Shown here: positions 47,385 to 57,040 of the stretch, one piece after another
Layout: every line of letters begins with the position of its first letter
How positions within the stretch are numbered: the stretch's first letter is position 1
Assembly (NCBI RefSeq): GCF_039888675.1
Contig: NZ_JBDQQR010000001.1
Location: 62,001 to 126,000 of the forward strand
Origin: Mesorhizobium sp. CAU 1732
GTDB taxonomy: Bacteria > Pseudomonadota > Alphaproteobacteria > Rhizobiales > Rhizobiaceae
DNA length: 64,000 bases
Reading direction: 5' to 3'
Notes under the pieces: model-generated
What the model was told of the DNA's origin: nothing
Database searches by the model: none
Seen by the model: only the letters and a program-made list of their open reading frames with translations
Position numbers and translations under genes: made by a program

Positions 47385-48539
47385 CTATTGTTTGAAATAG
47401 CGTAATTTCGCTGCGTCCAGGGCCAGCACGACGAGGCCGGCGACCAGCCCCCAGAACGCGGCCCCGATGCCCGCGACAGCGAGACCCGATGCAGTCACGG
47501 CAAACGCCACCGCCGCGGCTGTCCGGTCCTTCGGATCCGCCATGGCGATCGACAGCGCATTGGCGAGCGGAGCGAGCAGGCCGAGACCCGCCACGAGCAG
47601 GATCAGGCTCGGCGGGAGGATCGCGAACAGCGCGACGAGCGACGCTCCGAAGAGTGCGAAGACCAGATAAATCGCAGCGTAGAACGGGCCGGTGAGCCAT
47701 CGCTTGCTCGGGTCGGGATGGGCATCCGGCCCGGTGCAGATCGCAGCCGAGATGGCGGCGAGATTGGTCGTCAGCGCCAGAAAAGGGGCCGTGAGGAGGG
47801 ACACCAAACCTGTTGCCGCGATCAATGGCCCGGCGGGTGGTTCATAACCCGACGCCTTGAGAACGGCGAGCCCGGAGAGATTTTGCGAGGCCATGGTGAC
47901 GAGATAGAGCGGCACCGCGAGGCTTACCGCTGCCGCAAGCGAAAACTCGGGCGCGATCCACGTCAGCGTGGAAATTTCAAGCGGCGGCAATGCGGGTATC
48001 CGTCCGGTCGCCCATGAGATGAGAACACCGCCCACCAGCACCGACAGGACGGACATGGCAGGGCTGACGATCCTGATCAGGAAGAAGGCAAGCAGCAGCG
48101 GCAGCACCAACCATGGATCGATCGCGACGCTGCGCGCCGCGGACATCACGAAAGTCAGGACGATGCCGGCAAGCATGCCTGACGCCACCGATGCCGGTAT
48201 CCTGGACATCAGCCGCGTCAGCGGCTGGAACAGCCCTGTGGCGACGAGCAGCACCGCGGTAATGATGAACGCGCCGACCGCGTCATTGACCGTCAGTCCG
48301 GTGGTCGTCGCCATCAGTGCGGCGCCCGGCGTCGACCACGCCGTGATCACCGGCATTTTGTAGCGCCATGAGAGCCAGGCGGTTTCGATGGCGATTGCCA
48401 GGCAGATCGTGGCGACGAGGCTCGTGACCTGGTCGGGCGCCGCCCCCACCGCCATGCCGGCGGCAATGATCAGCGCAAGCGTGCCGCCGAAGCCGACGAT
48501 GGCAGCGACGAAGGCGGAGGCGGGAACCGAGGCCCGCAT
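47385..48539 (-). CDS. benE: BenE-family transporter (benzoate/H+ symporter-like)
   Basis: The 384-residue protein has about 11-12 membrane helices and the BenE landmarks FVAAIVGFGGTLALIIAAGM, ITAWSTPGAALMAT and LVTMASQNLSGLAVLKASGY. BenE proteins import benzoate with protons; the substrate is unverified here and no benzoate catabolic genes are nearby. The start overlaps the stop of the upstream hydrolase gene by one base. Confidence 0.9.
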   Translation of the reverse strand: MRASVPASAFVAAIVGFGGTLALIIAAGMAVGAAPDQVTSLVATICLAIAIETAWLSWRYKMPVITAWSTPGAALMATTTGLTVNDAVGAFIITAVLLVATGLFQPLTRLMSRIPASVASGMLAGIVLTFVMSAARSVAIDPWLVLPLLLAFFLIRIVSPAMSVLSVLVGGVLISWATGRIPALPPLEISTLTWIAPEFSLAAAVSLAVPLYLVTMASQNLSGLAVLKASGYEPPAGPLIAATGLVSLLTAPFLALTTNLAAISAAICTGPDAHPDPSKRWLTGPFYAAIYLVFALFGASLVALFAILPPSLILLVAGLGLLAPLANALSIAMADPKDRTAAAVAFAVTASGLAVAGIGAAFWGLVAGLVVLALDAAKLRYFKQ

Positions 48540-49327
48540 CAGCGATGTTCCGAGGCGCGCTCGACAAGGCCTTCGAGCGCCGAGATCATCATTGCCAGGT
48601 CCTGGGGGCGCGAGAGGCGGTGGTCGCCGTCCCGGATCAGAGACAGCGTCACGTCGTCCGCCGGAAGATGCTCGACCAGCTTCAGTGCATGGGCGTGCGG
48701 CACGTCGGGATCGGCCATGCCTTGCAGGATATGGACCGGACAATGCGTATCGATAAGCCCGACCAGAACGCGGTTGGCGCGGCCGTCGTCGAACAGTGCC
48801 TTGGTGTAGATGTTCGGCTCGGGCGAATAGTCGGAATGCTCCTCGATGAACCCGCGCGTTTCGAGGTCGGATTTCTGCGCCTGCGTCAGCGCGGGCTCCA
48901 TCAACTCGACCGTGAAGTCGGGCGCGGGCGCGAGGAGCAGAAGCCCGGCGACGCGCGCGCCCTCGCCTGCTTCGTGCAACGCCTGCACCATGCGCAGGGC
49001 GATCCAGGCGCCCATTGAGGAGCCCACGAGGATCTGCGGGCCGGTTGTCGTCTCGCGCAGCACGGCGAGGCTCTGCGCAAGCCAGAGCGAGATCGTGCCG
49101 TCTGCGAATGCGCCGCCGGATTCGCCATGGCCCGAATAGTCGTGCCGCGTGAAGGCATGGCCGTTGGTGACCGCCCAGGCGTCAAGCGTTTCCGCCTTGG
49201 TACCCAGCATGTCGGAACGATAACCGCCGAGCCACACCACGCCCGGCGACTGTCCATCGCGGTGACGCACGGCGATGCGGTCTCCGTTGACGTCGATAAA
49301 GTCGGGTTGCGTCTGGATGCTGGACAT
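48539..49327 (-). CDS. Alpha/beta hydrolase (serine hydrolase)
   Basis: The 262-residue protein has the nucleophile elbow LVGSSMGAWIALRMV (GxSxG), an oxyanion region VWLGGYRSDM, an Asp in ILQGMADPDVPH and the terminal His in IRDGDHRLSRP. It matches the palmitoyl-protein thioesterase ABHD10-like or dienelactone hydrolase-type bacterial group; substrate unknown. It is divergent from infC and translationally coupled to benE. ATG 49327 is preferred over GTG 49339 because of a GGAAG ribosome site. Confidence 0.88.
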   Translation of the reverse strand: MSSIQTQPDFIDVNGDRIAVRHRDGQSPGVVWLGGYRSDMLGTKAETLDAWAVTNGHAFTRHDYSGHGESGGAFADGTISLWLAQSLAVLRETTTGPQILVGSSMGAWIALRMVQALHEAGEGARVAGLLLLAPAPDFTVELMEPALTQAQKSDLETRGFIEEHSDYSPEPNIYTKALFDDGRANRVLVGLIDTHCPVHILQGMADPDVPHAHALKLVEHLPADDVTLSLIRDGDHRLSRPQDLAMMISALEGLVERASEHR

Positions 49328-49539
49328 GGCGGCTGGCACTTCCTACTTGCGGTCTGTCCGCACGTCATGCCATGGGGCGCGACCGCAGTGAAGGCATCGC
49401 CGATTGGCCCACGACTTTTCGCCAGCCCCGTGATTCTTTTCTCGTCCTGTGCTAATGACGGTCGCGCCGTATCTGCAAAATGTGCGATGGCGGCACGATT
49501 TCAGGACAATATCGTCAACGATTCGAGGAGACTACGACC

Positions 49540-50076
49540 ATTCGCAGACCGTTCAAATCCGCAGCGCCCGTCAAGGAAGGGCCGCGCGCAAATCTGGAGA
49601 TTCGTGTTCCGCAGGTACAGCTGATCGATACCGAGGGCGTCAACCGTGGCGTCGTGTCGATCAATGAGGCGTTGCTCCTGGCCGAAGACGCCGGGATGGA
49701 TCTCGTCGAGATCGTGCCGCACGCTCAGCCCCCCGTTTGCAAGATCACCGATCTTGGCAAGATGAAATACCAGAGCCAGAAGAAGGCCGCGGAGGCGCGC
49801 AAGCGCCAGAAGACCATCGAGATCAAGGAGATCAAGATGCGTCCGAACATCGACACCCATGATTACGAAACCAAGATGAAGGCGGTGCGCCGCTTCTTCG
49901 AGGAAGGCGACAAGGTCAAGCTGACCCTTCGTTTCCGTGGCCGTGAAATGGCTCACCTTGAACTCGGCATGCAGCTCCTGAACAAGGTGCGCGAGGAAGT
50001 GACCGAGATCGCCAAGGTCGAGGCCGAGCCGAAGCTCGAAGGCCGTCAGATGATGATGGTGCTTGCGCCGAAGTAA
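49540..50076 (+). CDS. infC: Translation initiation factor IF-3, non-standard ATT start
   Basis: IF-3 monitors start-codon fidelity and keeps ribosomal subunits apart. The 178-residue protein has the N-domain ([20 protein letters not shown]), linker and C-domain ([20 protein letters not shown]). Homology begins at RRPFKS after an ATT codon at 49540, with the ribosome site GAGGAG at 49525-49530, nine bases upstream. AUU initiation of infC is known from E. coli, where IF-3 represses its own translation through it. An ATG at 49480 would add 20 residues unlike the family. Confidence 0.94.
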   Translation: MRRPFKSAAPVKEGPRANLEIRVPQVQLIDTEGVNRGVVSINEALLLAEDAGMDLVEIVPHAQPPVCKITDLGKMKYQSQKKAAEARKRQKTIEIKEIKMRPNIDTHDYETKMKAVRRFFEEGDKVKLTLRFRGREMAHLELGMQLLNKVREEVTEIAKVEAEPKLEGRQMMMVLAPK

Positions 50077-50102
50077 CGAGCCCGTCTGCGGATCGTAGCC
50101 CC

Positions 50103-50726
50103 ATGTCGACGAACGATCCCGCCGCGCTCGCCCGTTTCCAGCGAGCGCGGCGTTTTGTTTTGTTTGCGCTCATACTGGTGGCGACGGCGGGATTGCTCTT
50201 TTGCGGTTCCGCGCCTCAAGGCAGCGAACTGCATGAATTCGTCGAAGCGGTCGGGCTCGGATTGATCGGCGTCGCGATCGTCGGGCGGCTGTGGTGCACG
50301 GTCTATATCGGCGGGCGCAAAGCCGCCGAGATTGTCGATCGAGGCCCCTATTCGATCTCCCGCAATCCGCTCTACGTGTTTTCCACGCTGGCAGCCGCCG
50401 GCGTCGGTGCGCAGACGGGGAGCATCGTTATCGCGGGTTTATTCGCCGTCATCTCGGCGAACGCGTTTCATGTCGTGATCCTGCGCGAAGAAGCCTATCT
50501 GAAGGCAAATTTCGGAGCGGCCTTCACAGCCTACATGCAGCGTGTCCCGCGTTTCCTGCCGCGTTTTTCGCTTTATCGTGACGCGGAGACCGTGACGCTG
50601 CGGCCCGATCGGCTTTACCGCACCCTCGGTGACGGCCTCGTCTTCTTCGTTGCCGTCCCGGTGTTCGAGACGATCGAAGCGCTTCAGGCAAGCGGTTCTC
50701 TGCCGGTTCTGTTGCGTCTTCCGTAA
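50103..50726 (+). CDS. Isoprenylcysteine/phospholipid methyltransferase-family membrane protein
   Basis: The 207-residue protein has several membrane helices (FVLFALILVATAGLLF, GLGLIGVAIVGRLW, IVIAGLFAVISANAF) and the ICMT/PEMT signature GPYSISRNPLYVFSTLAAAG with a following ILREEAYLKANFG cofactor segment. The family uses S-adenosylmethionine to methylate lipids or prenylated cysteines; the substrate here is unknown. It is inserted between infC and rpmI. Confidence 0.87.
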   Translation: MSTNDPAALARFQRARRFVLFALILVATAGLLFCGSAPQGSELHEFVEAVGLGLIGVAIVGRLWCTVYIGGRKAAEIVDRGPYSISRNPLYVFSTLAAAGVGAQTGSIVIAGLFAVISANAFHVVILREEAYLKANFGAAFTAYMQRVPRFLPRFSLYRDAETVTLRPDRLYRTLGDGLVFFVAVPVFETIEALQASGSLPVLLRLP

Positions 50727-50785
50727 CTGAAGCGACGCACGGCTGTTGCGTCCCCCGCATCTTGCTGGTATGGAGCCGGCGTTCA

Positions 50786-50824
50786 AAGAACCGCCCGGCA
50801 GGGCATGCCGTGGCGGTTTCTTAT
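50786..50824 (+). terminator. Stem-loop upstream of rpmI (terminator or attenuator)
   Basis: GAACCGCC (50788-50795) pairs with GGCGGTTTC (50812-50820), with an inner GGCA/TGCC stem and a T-containing tail. It lies 60 bases after the methyltransferase gene and about 75 bases before rpmI. It could end the infC transcript or act in a leader that controls rpmI-rplT. Confidence 0.6.
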
Positions 50825-50895
50825 GCTTTCCGGGCTTTGGTCGGCCTGGAGCAAAAACAAGCGCAATCACGCGCACAGAAACAGGAAACAGCAAA

Positions 50896-51105
50896 ATGCC
50901 CAAGATGAAGACCAAATCGGCCGCCAAGAAGCGGTTCAAGATCACCGGCACAGGCAAGGTGAAAGCCGCTGCCGCCGGTAAGCGCCACGGCATGATCAAG
51001 CGCTCCAACAAGTTCATTCGCGATGCCCGCGGCATGATGGTTCTCGCAGAGCCGGATGCAAAGAAGGTCATCAAGAACTTCCTGCCGAACGGCGGCGGGC
51101 TCTGA
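50896..51105 (+). CDS. rpmI: 50S ribosomal protein L35
   Basis: The 69-residue basic protein starts [20 protein letters not shown] and has the [19 protein letters not shown] region of L35. The ATG at 50896 has an AGGAAA site. L35 and L20 are adjacent, as usual. An upstream in-frame ATG at 50746 would add 50 unrelated residues. Confidence 0.97.
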   Translation: MPKMKTKSAAKKRFKITGTGKVKAAAAGKRHGMIKRSNKFIRDARGMMVLAEPDAKKVIKNFLPNGGGL

Positions 51106-51135
51106 GCTTAGCGGACAGATTAAGGAGATCATGAC

Positions 51136-51537
51136 ATGGCACGCGTAAAGAGAGGCGTTACCGCCCACGCAAAGCACAAGAAGGTCCTGAAAGCCGCCAA
51201 GGGTTTCTACGGCCGTCGCAAGAACACCATTCGCATCGCGAAGCAGGCAGTCGAGAAGTCGCTGCAGTACGCTTACCGCGATCGCAAGAACCGCAAGCGC
51301 AATTTCCGCGCTCTGTGGATCCAGCGCATCAACGCGGCTGTGCGTGAGCATGGCCTCACCTATGGCCGCTTCATCGACGGCCTGAACAAGGCGGGCATCG
51401 AGCTCGACCGCAAGGTCATGTCCGACATGGCGATCCACGAGCCGCAGGCATTCGCAGCGCTGGTCGCCAAGTCGAAGACCGCGCTTGAATACCTCAAGGA
51501 CACCACGCCGAACGCTTTTGAGAGCGCGGTCGCTTAA
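51136..51537 (+). CDS. rplT: 50S ribosomal protein L20
   Basis: The 133-residue protein starts [20 protein letters not shown] and has the [14 protein letters not shown] and [20 protein letters not shown] segments of L20, an assembly protein that binds 23S rRNA and in E. coli represses its own operon. It follows rpmI by 30 bases with a ribosome site AAGGAG. Confidence 0.98.
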   Translation: MARVKRGVTAHAKHKKVLKAAKGFYGRRKNTIRIAKQAVEKSLQYAYRDRKNRKRNFRALWIQRINAAVREHGLTYGRFIDGLNKAGIELDRKVMSDMAIHEPQAFAALVAKSKTALEYLKDTTPNAFESAVA

Positions 51538-51576
51538 AGCACCAGCGCTTCCCAGGCATTCGATATTGGTATTGGG

Positions 51577-51612
51577 AAACCCGCGCTGGCACGGCTGGCG
51601 CGGGTTTTTCTT
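51577..51612 (+). terminator. Rho-independent terminator after rplT
   Basis: AAACCCGCGC (51577-51586) and GCGCGGGTTT (51598-51607) form a ten-base stem with a T-rich tail (TTTTTCTTT). It separates the ribosomal genes from pheS. Confidence 0.88.
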
Positions 51613-51664
51613 TGATATGCACGCACGTTTCACGTGAATCTGACTGTAGAAGTGATCTTTGCCC

Positions 51665-52762
51665 ATGAGCGAACAACAGGCCCAACTGGCAGACCTCGAA
51701 ACGACGCTGCTCGCGGACATCGCCGCCGCCTCGGATGAGCAGGCGATCGAAGCCGTGCGCGTCGCCGCACTCGGCAAGAAGGGCTCCGTATCCGAAAAGC
51801 TGAAGACGCTGGGCTCGATGAGCGCGGAAGAGCGACAGGTGATGGGACCCGCCATCAACGGCCTCAAGGATCGTGTCGGCGAGGCCCTGTCGATCCGCAA
51901 GGCCTCCTTGCGCGATGCTGCGATCGAGACGCGCCTGGCCGCCGAGAAGGTCGATGTGACGTTGCCGGTCCGCCAACCACCGGCGGAACGCGGACGCATC
52001 CATCCCATCAGCCAGATCATCGACGAGATCGCTGCGATCTTCGGCGACATGGGGTTCGCGATCGCCGAGGGCCCGGACATCGAGACCGACCACTACAATT
52101 TCACCGCGCTGAATTTCCCGGAAGGCCACCCGGCGCGCGAGATGCACGACACCTTCTTCTTCCAGCCGGACGAAAAAGGCGAGCGCAAGGTGCTGCGCAC
52201 GCACACCTCGCCGGTGCAGATCCGCACCATGGAGACGCAAAAGCCGCCGATCCGCATCGTCATTCCGGGCAAGACCTACCGGCAGGATTCCGACGCCACC
52301 CACTCGCCGATGTTCCACCAGCTCGAAGGGCTGGTCATCGACAAGTCGGCCAATGTCGCCAACATGAAGTGGGTGCTGGAGGAGTTCTGCAAGGCGTTCT
52401 TCGAGGTGCCGAATGTGAAGATGCGGTTCCGCCCGTCCTTCTTCCCCTTCACCGAACCGTCGATGGAAGTCGACATCCAGTGCGACCGCTCGCGGCCGGG
52501 CGAAGTCCGCTTCGGTGAAGGCTCGGACTGGATGGAAATCCTCGGCTGCGGCATGGTGCATCCCAACGTGCTGCGCCATGGCGGGCTCGACCCGGACGAG
52601 TATCAGGGCTTCGCCTGGGGCATGGGCATCGACCGCATCGCCATGCTGAAATACGGCATGCCGGATTTGCGCGCATTCTTCGACGCCGATGTGCGCTGGC
52701 TATCGCACTACGGCTTCCGCCCGCTCGACATGCCGACGCTGTTCGGAGGGCTGAGCAGCTAG
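51665..52762 (+). CDS. pheS: Phenylalanine-tRNA ligase alpha subunit
   Basis: PheS carries the catalytic class II core of the (alpha-beta)2 enzyme that charges tRNA-Phe. The 365-residue protein has an N-terminal coiled-coil, motif 2 ([31 protein letters not shown]) and motif 3 ([18 protein letters not shown]). ATG 51665 is preferred; a TTG at 51659 would add two residues. The stop is one base from the DUF4160 ATG. Confidence 0.97.
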   Translation: MSEQQAQLADLETTLLADIAAASDEQAIEAVRVAALGKKGSVSEKLKTLGSMSAEERQVMGPAINGLKDRVGEALSIRKASLRDAAIETRLAAEKVDVTLPVRQPPAERGRIHPISQIIDEIAAIFGDMGFAIAEGPDIETDHYNFTALNFPEGHPAREMHDTFFFQPDEKGERKVLRTHTSPVQIRTMETQKPPIRIVIPGKTYRQDSDATHSPMFHQLEGLVIDKSANVANMKWVLEEFCKAFFEVPNVKMRFRPSFFPFTEPSMEVDIQCDRSRPGEVRFGEGSDWMEILGCGMVHPNVLRHGGLDPDEYQGFAWGMGIDRIAMLKYGMPDLRAFFDADVRWLSHYGFRPLDMPTLFGGLSS

Positions 52763-52763
52763 G

Positions 52764-52997
52764 ATGCCGACGCTCCTGATAGAGGCCGGATTTCGCTTTC
52801 ACTTCTTCTCCGGCGACTGGAACGAGCCTCCGCATGTCCATATCGATGCAAACGGGATGAGAGCGAAAGTCTGGCTTCGCGACCTTCGGATTGCCAAACG
52901 CGGTGGTTTCAGTGGACCGGAGATGCGTCGTATAATGCAGGTCGTGACACGACACCAAGACCAGTTTCTGGAGGCATGGAATGACTTCTTCGCCTGA
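52764..52997 (+). CDS. DUF4160 domain protein
   Basis: The 77-residue protein has the DUF4160 pattern GFRFHFFSGDWNEPPHVHID and MRRIMQVVTRHQDQFLEAWN. DUF4160 and DUF2442 genes are frequently adjacent and resemble toxin-antitoxin pairs in size and overlap, but no activity is established that I can cite. It lies between pheS (one base away) and a DUF2442 gene that it overlaps by 17 bases. Confidence 0.85.
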   Translation: MPTLLIEAGFRFHFFSGDWNEPPHVHIDANGMRAKVWLRDLRIAKRGGFSGPEMRRIMQVVTRHQDQFLEAWNDFFA

Positions 52998-53259
52998 TTA
53001 CCCGGAAAAGGACCGGCCCGTCGAGGCTTGGTGCGATCTCCACGAGCTCCATGTCCGGCTCGCGGACGGCCGTCACGTTTCGACGCCGTTATGGTGGTAT
53101 CCTCGCCTGCTGAATGCGACCCCGGCGCAGCGCAACAACGTCCGACTCATGCTTGACGGTATTCATTGGCCGGATGTGGACGAGGACCTTTCCGTCGACG
53201 GAATGCTACGCGGCCGCAAAGCACGCGGTGCCGTCGAGCCTTCGGTCGCGGCCGAATGA
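52981..53259 (+). CDS. DUF2442 domain protein
   Basis: The 92-residue protein has the DUF2442 features ELHVRLADGRHVSTPLWWYP and MLDGIHWPDVDEDLSVDGM. It overlaps the DUF4160 gene by 17 bases and the GFA gene by four bases (ATGA). The pair may be a toxin-antitoxin-like or regulatory module. The C-terminal tail after GLRGRK-like residues is low in complexity. Confidence 0.85.
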   Translation: MTSSPDYPEKDRPVEAWCDLHELHVRLADGRHVSTPLWWYPRLLNATPAQRNNVRLMLDGIHWPDVDEDLSVDGMLRGRKARGAVEPSVAAE

Positions 53260-53657
53260 CGATGCACCACACAGGCTCATGCCGTTGCGGACTGATTTCC
53301 GCCGAGACGAACGCGGAACCGTTCCAGCGCTCCTATTGTCACTGCCGCGACTGCCGCAAGCAGACCGGTGCGCCGGTCATGGCTTTCGTCGGCTTCAAGG
53401 AAGGCGATCTCGTCTGGCACGGCGAGCCGAAGACATGGCACGCGGGCGGCGTGACGCGTTCCTTCTGCGATTATTGCGGCAGCCAGATCGGCTATCGCGA
53501 TGCCAAGCTGCCGGGCGAGGTCTATCTCTCGCTGGGTTTCATGGACGACCCGGAGAGCTATGCGCCGACCCTGCATGCCTTCACGAAGCGGCAATTGCCG
53601 TTTCTCCACATCGACGACGACCTGCCGCGCTATGACGGTTTCTCGATCGAGCGCTGA
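53256..53657 (+). CDS. GFA family (CENP-V/glutathione-dependent formaldehyde-activating-like) protein
   Basis: The 133-residue zinc protein shows the GFA cysteines: SCRCGLISAE, YCHCRDCRKQTGAP and FCDYCGSQIGY. Most GFA-like proteins lack proven formaldehyde chemistry, so the function is open. It overlaps the DUF2442 gene by four bases and ends 21 bases before pheT, so it sits inside the pheS-pheT unit. Confidence 0.9.
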   Translation: MTMHHTGSCRCGLISAETNAEPFQRSYCHCRDCRKQTGAPVMAFVGFKEGDLVWHGEPKTWHAGGVTRSFCDYCGSQIGYRDAKLPGEVYLSLGFMDDPESYAPTLHAFTKRQLPFLHIDDDLPRYDGFSIER

Positions 53658-53678
53658 CCGAATGACTGGAAGACGATC

Positions 53679-56084
53679 ATGAAATTCACCCTTTCCTGGC
53701 TCAAGGACCACCTCGAGACCGACGCGACGCTGGACGACATCGTCGAGCGTTTGACGATGATCGGCCTTGAGGTCGAGAGCCTCGACGACAAGGCATCGCT
53801 GAAACCCTTCGTCATCGCGAAGGTTCTGACGGCCGTGCAGCATCCCGATGCGGATCGTCTGCGCGTGCTGAGCGTGGACACAGGCACTGGCGCCCCGATC
53901 CAGGTCGTCTGCGGCGCGCCCAATGCGCGGGCGGGCCTCGTCGGCGCGTTCGCGGCGCCCGGCACCTATGTTCCCGGCATCGACGTGACGCTTTCGGTCG
54001 GCAAGATCAGAGGCGTGGAAAGCCACGGCATGATGTGCTCGGAGCGTGAGCTGGAACTGTCCGACGAGCATGACGGCATCATCGACCTGCCCGAGGATGC
54101 GCCGGTCGGCACGCCCTATGCGACCTGGGCGAAGCTCGACGATCCCGTGATCGAGATCAATCTGACGCCGAACCGCCCCGATGCGACCAGCGTCTACGGC
54201 ATCGCACGCGACCTCGCGGCGGCCGGCCTCGGCACGCTGAAGACAGCGCCGGTCGAGCCGGTCGCGGGCGACGGTGCCTGCCCCGTCAAGGTGACGATCG
54301 AAGATGGCGATCTCTGCCCCGGTTTCGCGTTGCGGCTGGTTCGCGGCGTCAAGAACGGCCCGTCGCCGAAATGGCTGCAACAGCGCCTGATCGCGATCGG
54401 CCTCAGGCCCATCAATGCGCTGGTGGATATCACCAACTACGTCACCTTCGACCGCGGCCGCCCGCTGCACGTCTTCGATGCGAAGAAGGTCGCCGGCAAT
54501 CTCGTCGTGCGCCGCGCGAAGGACGGCGAGACGGTGCTGGCGCTCGACACGCGCGAATACACACTGACGCCGGAGATGTGCGTCATCGCCGACGACAATG
54601 GCGTCGAATCGATTGCCGGCATCATGGGCGGGGAGCATTCCGGCTGCGACGCGGCGACGACGGACGTTCTGATCGAATCCGCGCTCTGGAACCCGCGCAA
54701 CGTAGCGCGGACCGGCCGCGAACTCGGCATCATCACCGACGCGCGCTACCGTTTCGAGCGCGGCGTCGATCCCGAATTCATGGTGCCGGGGCTGGAACTG
54801 GCGACGAAGCTCGTCATGGATCTCTGCGGCGGCACGCCGAGCGAAGCCGAGATCGTCGGCTATGCCGGCCATGAGCCGAAGATCGTTGCCTTCCCCTTCG
54901 CGGAGGTGAAGCGCCTGACCGGCATCGAGGTCGGCGCCGACGACAGCGCGTCGATCCTCGCCCGCCTCGGTTTCGAGCCGCGTGGCACCGGCGACGTCAT
55001 CGACGTCGCGGTGCCGTCCTGGCGGCCGGACGTCGAGGGCAAGGCCGATCTCGTGGAAGAGGTCATGCGTATCCACGGCGTCGAGAAGATCGCGCCGCAG
55101 CCGCTGACGAGCCATGACGCGGTCAACGGCCGTATCCTGACCACGATCCAGATACGCACCCGCGCGGCCAAGCGTGCGCTTGCCGTGCGCGGCATGATGG
55201 AAGCGGTGACGTGGTCGTTCATCCCGGCGAAGCATGCCGAGCTGTTCGGCGGTGGGCAGAACGCGCTCAAGCTCGCCAACCCGATCGCAGCCGATATGTC
55301 CGACATGCGCCCGTCGCTGCTGCCTGGCCTGATCGCGGCTGCGCAGCGCAATGCCGATCGCGGCTTTGCCGATGTGGCGCTGTTCGAGGTGTCCGGCACT
55401 TATGAGGGCGACAAGCCGGAGGACCAGCGCCGCGTCGCCGGCGGCGTGCGTCGCGGCACGGCGAAGCTCGAAGGGCAGGGCCGCAACTGGGCCGGCAATG
55501 CGGGCGCGGTCGGCGTCTTCGACGCGAAGGCCGATGCTTTGGCCGTGCTGGAAGCGGCCGGCGCGCCGGTGGACAAGCTGCAGGTCGAGGCCGGCGGCCC
55601 CGCCTGGTATCATCCGGGCCGATCAGGCACGATAAAACTCGGCGCCAAGGTCGTGCTCGGCACGTTCGGCGAGTTCCACCCGAAAACGCTGGAGGCGCTC
55701 GACGCGTCGGGGCCGCTGTGTGGCTTCGAAATCTTCATCGATGCGATCCCGGAGCCGAAGGCGAAGCCGACGCGCACCAAGCCGCGCCTCGATCTCTCGC
55801 CCTTCCAGGCGGTGAAGCGCGATTTCGCCTTCGTGGTCGACAAGGCCGTCGAGGCGGCGACGCTGACGCGCGCCGCAAGCGGGGCCGACAAGAAACTGAT
55901 CACCGGCGTCCGCGTCTTCGACGTGTTCGAGGGCGCGTCGCTCGGCGAGGGCAAGAAGTCGGTCGCCATCGAAGTCGCGATTCAGCCGGTCGATCGAACC
56001 CTCACTGACGAGGATTTCGAGGCGCTCGCCGGCCGGATCGTCGAGAACGTCGCGAAGCAGACCGGCGGCGTGTTGCGGGGCTAG
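53679..56084 (+). CDS. pheT: Phenylalanine-tRNA ligase beta subunit
   Basis: PheT completes the phenylalanyl-tRNA synthetase. The 801-residue protein has an N-terminal tRNA-binding OB domain (about 38-150, [20 protein letters not shown]), B3/B4 editing domain (about 210-380), B5 domain (about 400-480), catalytic-like core and a C-terminal anticodon-binding FDX-ACB domain ([20 protein letters not shown]). It is separated from pheS by about 915 bases. Confidence 0.97.
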   Translation: MKFTLSWLKDHLETDATLDDIVERLTMIGLEVESLDDKASLKPFVIAKVLTAVQHPDADRLRVLSVDTGTGAPIQVVCGAPNARAGLVGAFAAPGTYVPGIDVTLSVGKIRGVESHGMMCSERELELSDEHDGIIDLPEDAPVGTPYATWAKLDDPVIEINLTPNRPDATSVYGIARDLAAAGLGTLKTAPVEPVAGDGACPVKVTIEDGDLCPGFALRLVRGVKNGPSPKWLQQRLIAIGLRPINALVDITNYVTFDRGRPLHVFDAKKVAGNLVVRRAKDGETVLALDTREYTLTPEMCVIADDNGVESIAGIMGGEHSGCDAATTDVLIESALWNPRNVARTGRELGIITDARYRFERGVDPEFMVPGLELATKLVMDLCGGTPSEAEIVGYAGHEPKIVAFPFAEVKRLTGIEVGADDSASILARLGFEPRGTGDVIDVAVPSWRPDVEGKADLVEEVMRIHGVEKIAPQPLTSHDAVNGRILTTIQIRTRAAKRALAVRGMMEAVTWSFIPAKHAELFGGGQNALKLANPIAADMSDMRPSLLPGLIAAAQRNADRGFADVALFEVSGTYEGDKPEDQRRVAGGVRRGTAKLEGQGRNWAGNAGAVGVFDAKADALAVLEAAGAPVDKLQVEAGGPAWYHPGRSGTIKLGAKVVLGTFGEFHPKTLEALDASGPLCGFEIFIDAIPEPKAKPTRTKPRLDLSPFQAVKRDFAFVVDKAVEAATLTRAASGADKKLITGVRVFDVFEGASLGEGKKSVAIEVAIQPVDRTLTDEDFEALAGRIVENVAKQTGGVLRG

Positions 56085-56087
56085 CGC

Positions 56088-57026
56088 ATGTCGCCCGAAG
56101 GTAGGAACCGGCTTCGGGATAAAGACATGCGCAAAAAGGACGGCTCGAAGCGACTTCTGCCGCCCGGCGCGGAAGAGCGACATGTGACGACGGCGGCGGG
56201 CCGGCTGCGCGTTCTGCACGCGGGCGTTGCGGCGGATGACCGATCTCCAGTCGTTCTCGTGCATGGCGGGGGCAGCGATAGCGCTGCGATTTCCTGGTAT
56301 CGGCTGATCGGCCCGCTCGCCGGGAGCCGCGAGGTCTGGGCGCTGGACCTGCCTGGTTTCGGCGGCAGCATCGGGGCCGAGCCTGTCGGCGGCCCCCGCG
56401 AGATGGCCGCCGTGCTCGCCGAGGCGATGGATCGGCTCGGCGTAGGCCCGGCGATCGTCTTTGGTGTTTCGATGGGCGGCGATGTGGCGCTCAATCTGGC
56501 GCTCGACCATCCCCGGCGCGTGCGCGGGCTGGTGCTGGTCGCCCCGGGCGGGCTCGTGCCGATCTTCCGAAACCGTGCCGCGCATTTTGGAGCCTGGCTC
56601 ATGGCCCGGTCGCCGGACTGGCTGCTCCGGCCTGCCTCGCGCCTTTCCAATCGCTTCGCCCGGACGGCGCTGCGCGCGATCGTCAAGGACATTCGCAAGC
56701 TGCCGCCCGAAGTCGTCGAGGAGTTCGTGCACGAAGCCCGCCACCCCCGCGGAGGCCTGGCCTATGGCCGCTACAACCAGGCAACGATCGGGCGCCGAGG
56801 CATGCTGAACGACCTCAGCGATCGCGTCCACGCGATTGCGGTTTCCACGTTGATCCTCCATGGCGAGGACGATCCGATCGTCGATCCGGAAGGATCGCGC
56901 CGGGCCGCCGCCCGCATGCCCGACGCTCGTCTCGTCATGGTTCCCGGCTGCGGCCATTGGGTGCAGCTTGAGGCCCACGACAGGTTCCTCTCCGAGGTCA
57001 GCGCCTTCCTCGCTGGAAGCCCGTGA
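56088..57026 (+). CDS. Alpha/beta hydrolase
   Basis: The 312-residue protein has the alpha/beta hydrolase landmarks VVLVHGGGSDSAAISWYRLI, the nucleophile elbow FGVSMGGDVALNLAL (GxSxG), an Asp in LHGEDDPIVDPEG and the terminal His in VPGCGHWVQLEA. Substrate is unknown. It begins four bases after pheT and may be co-transcribed. An ATG at 56127 (MRKKDGSKRL) is an alternative start. Confidence 0.88.
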   Translation: MSPEGRNRLRDKDMRKKDGSKRLLPPGAEERHVTTAAGRLRVLHAGVAADDRSPVVLVHGGGSDSAAISWYRLIGPLAGSREVWALDLPGFGGSIGAEPVGGPREMAAVLAEAMDRLGVGPAIVFGVSMGGDVALNLALDHPRRVRGLVLVAPGGLVPIFRNRAAHFGAWLMARSPDWLLRPASRLSNRFARTALRAIVKDIRKLPPEVVEEFVHEARHPRGGLAYGRYNQATIGRRGMLNDLSDRVHAIAVSTLILHGEDDPIVDPEGSRRAAARMPDARLVMVPGCGHWVQLEAHDRFLSEVSAFLAGSP

Positions 57027-57040
57027 CCTCGAAGATGGTA

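Noticed and set aside
53277..55613. Minus-strand open frame (778 codons) opposite pheT
   Set aside because: It mirrors a clear pheT frame and has the composition of a shadow.
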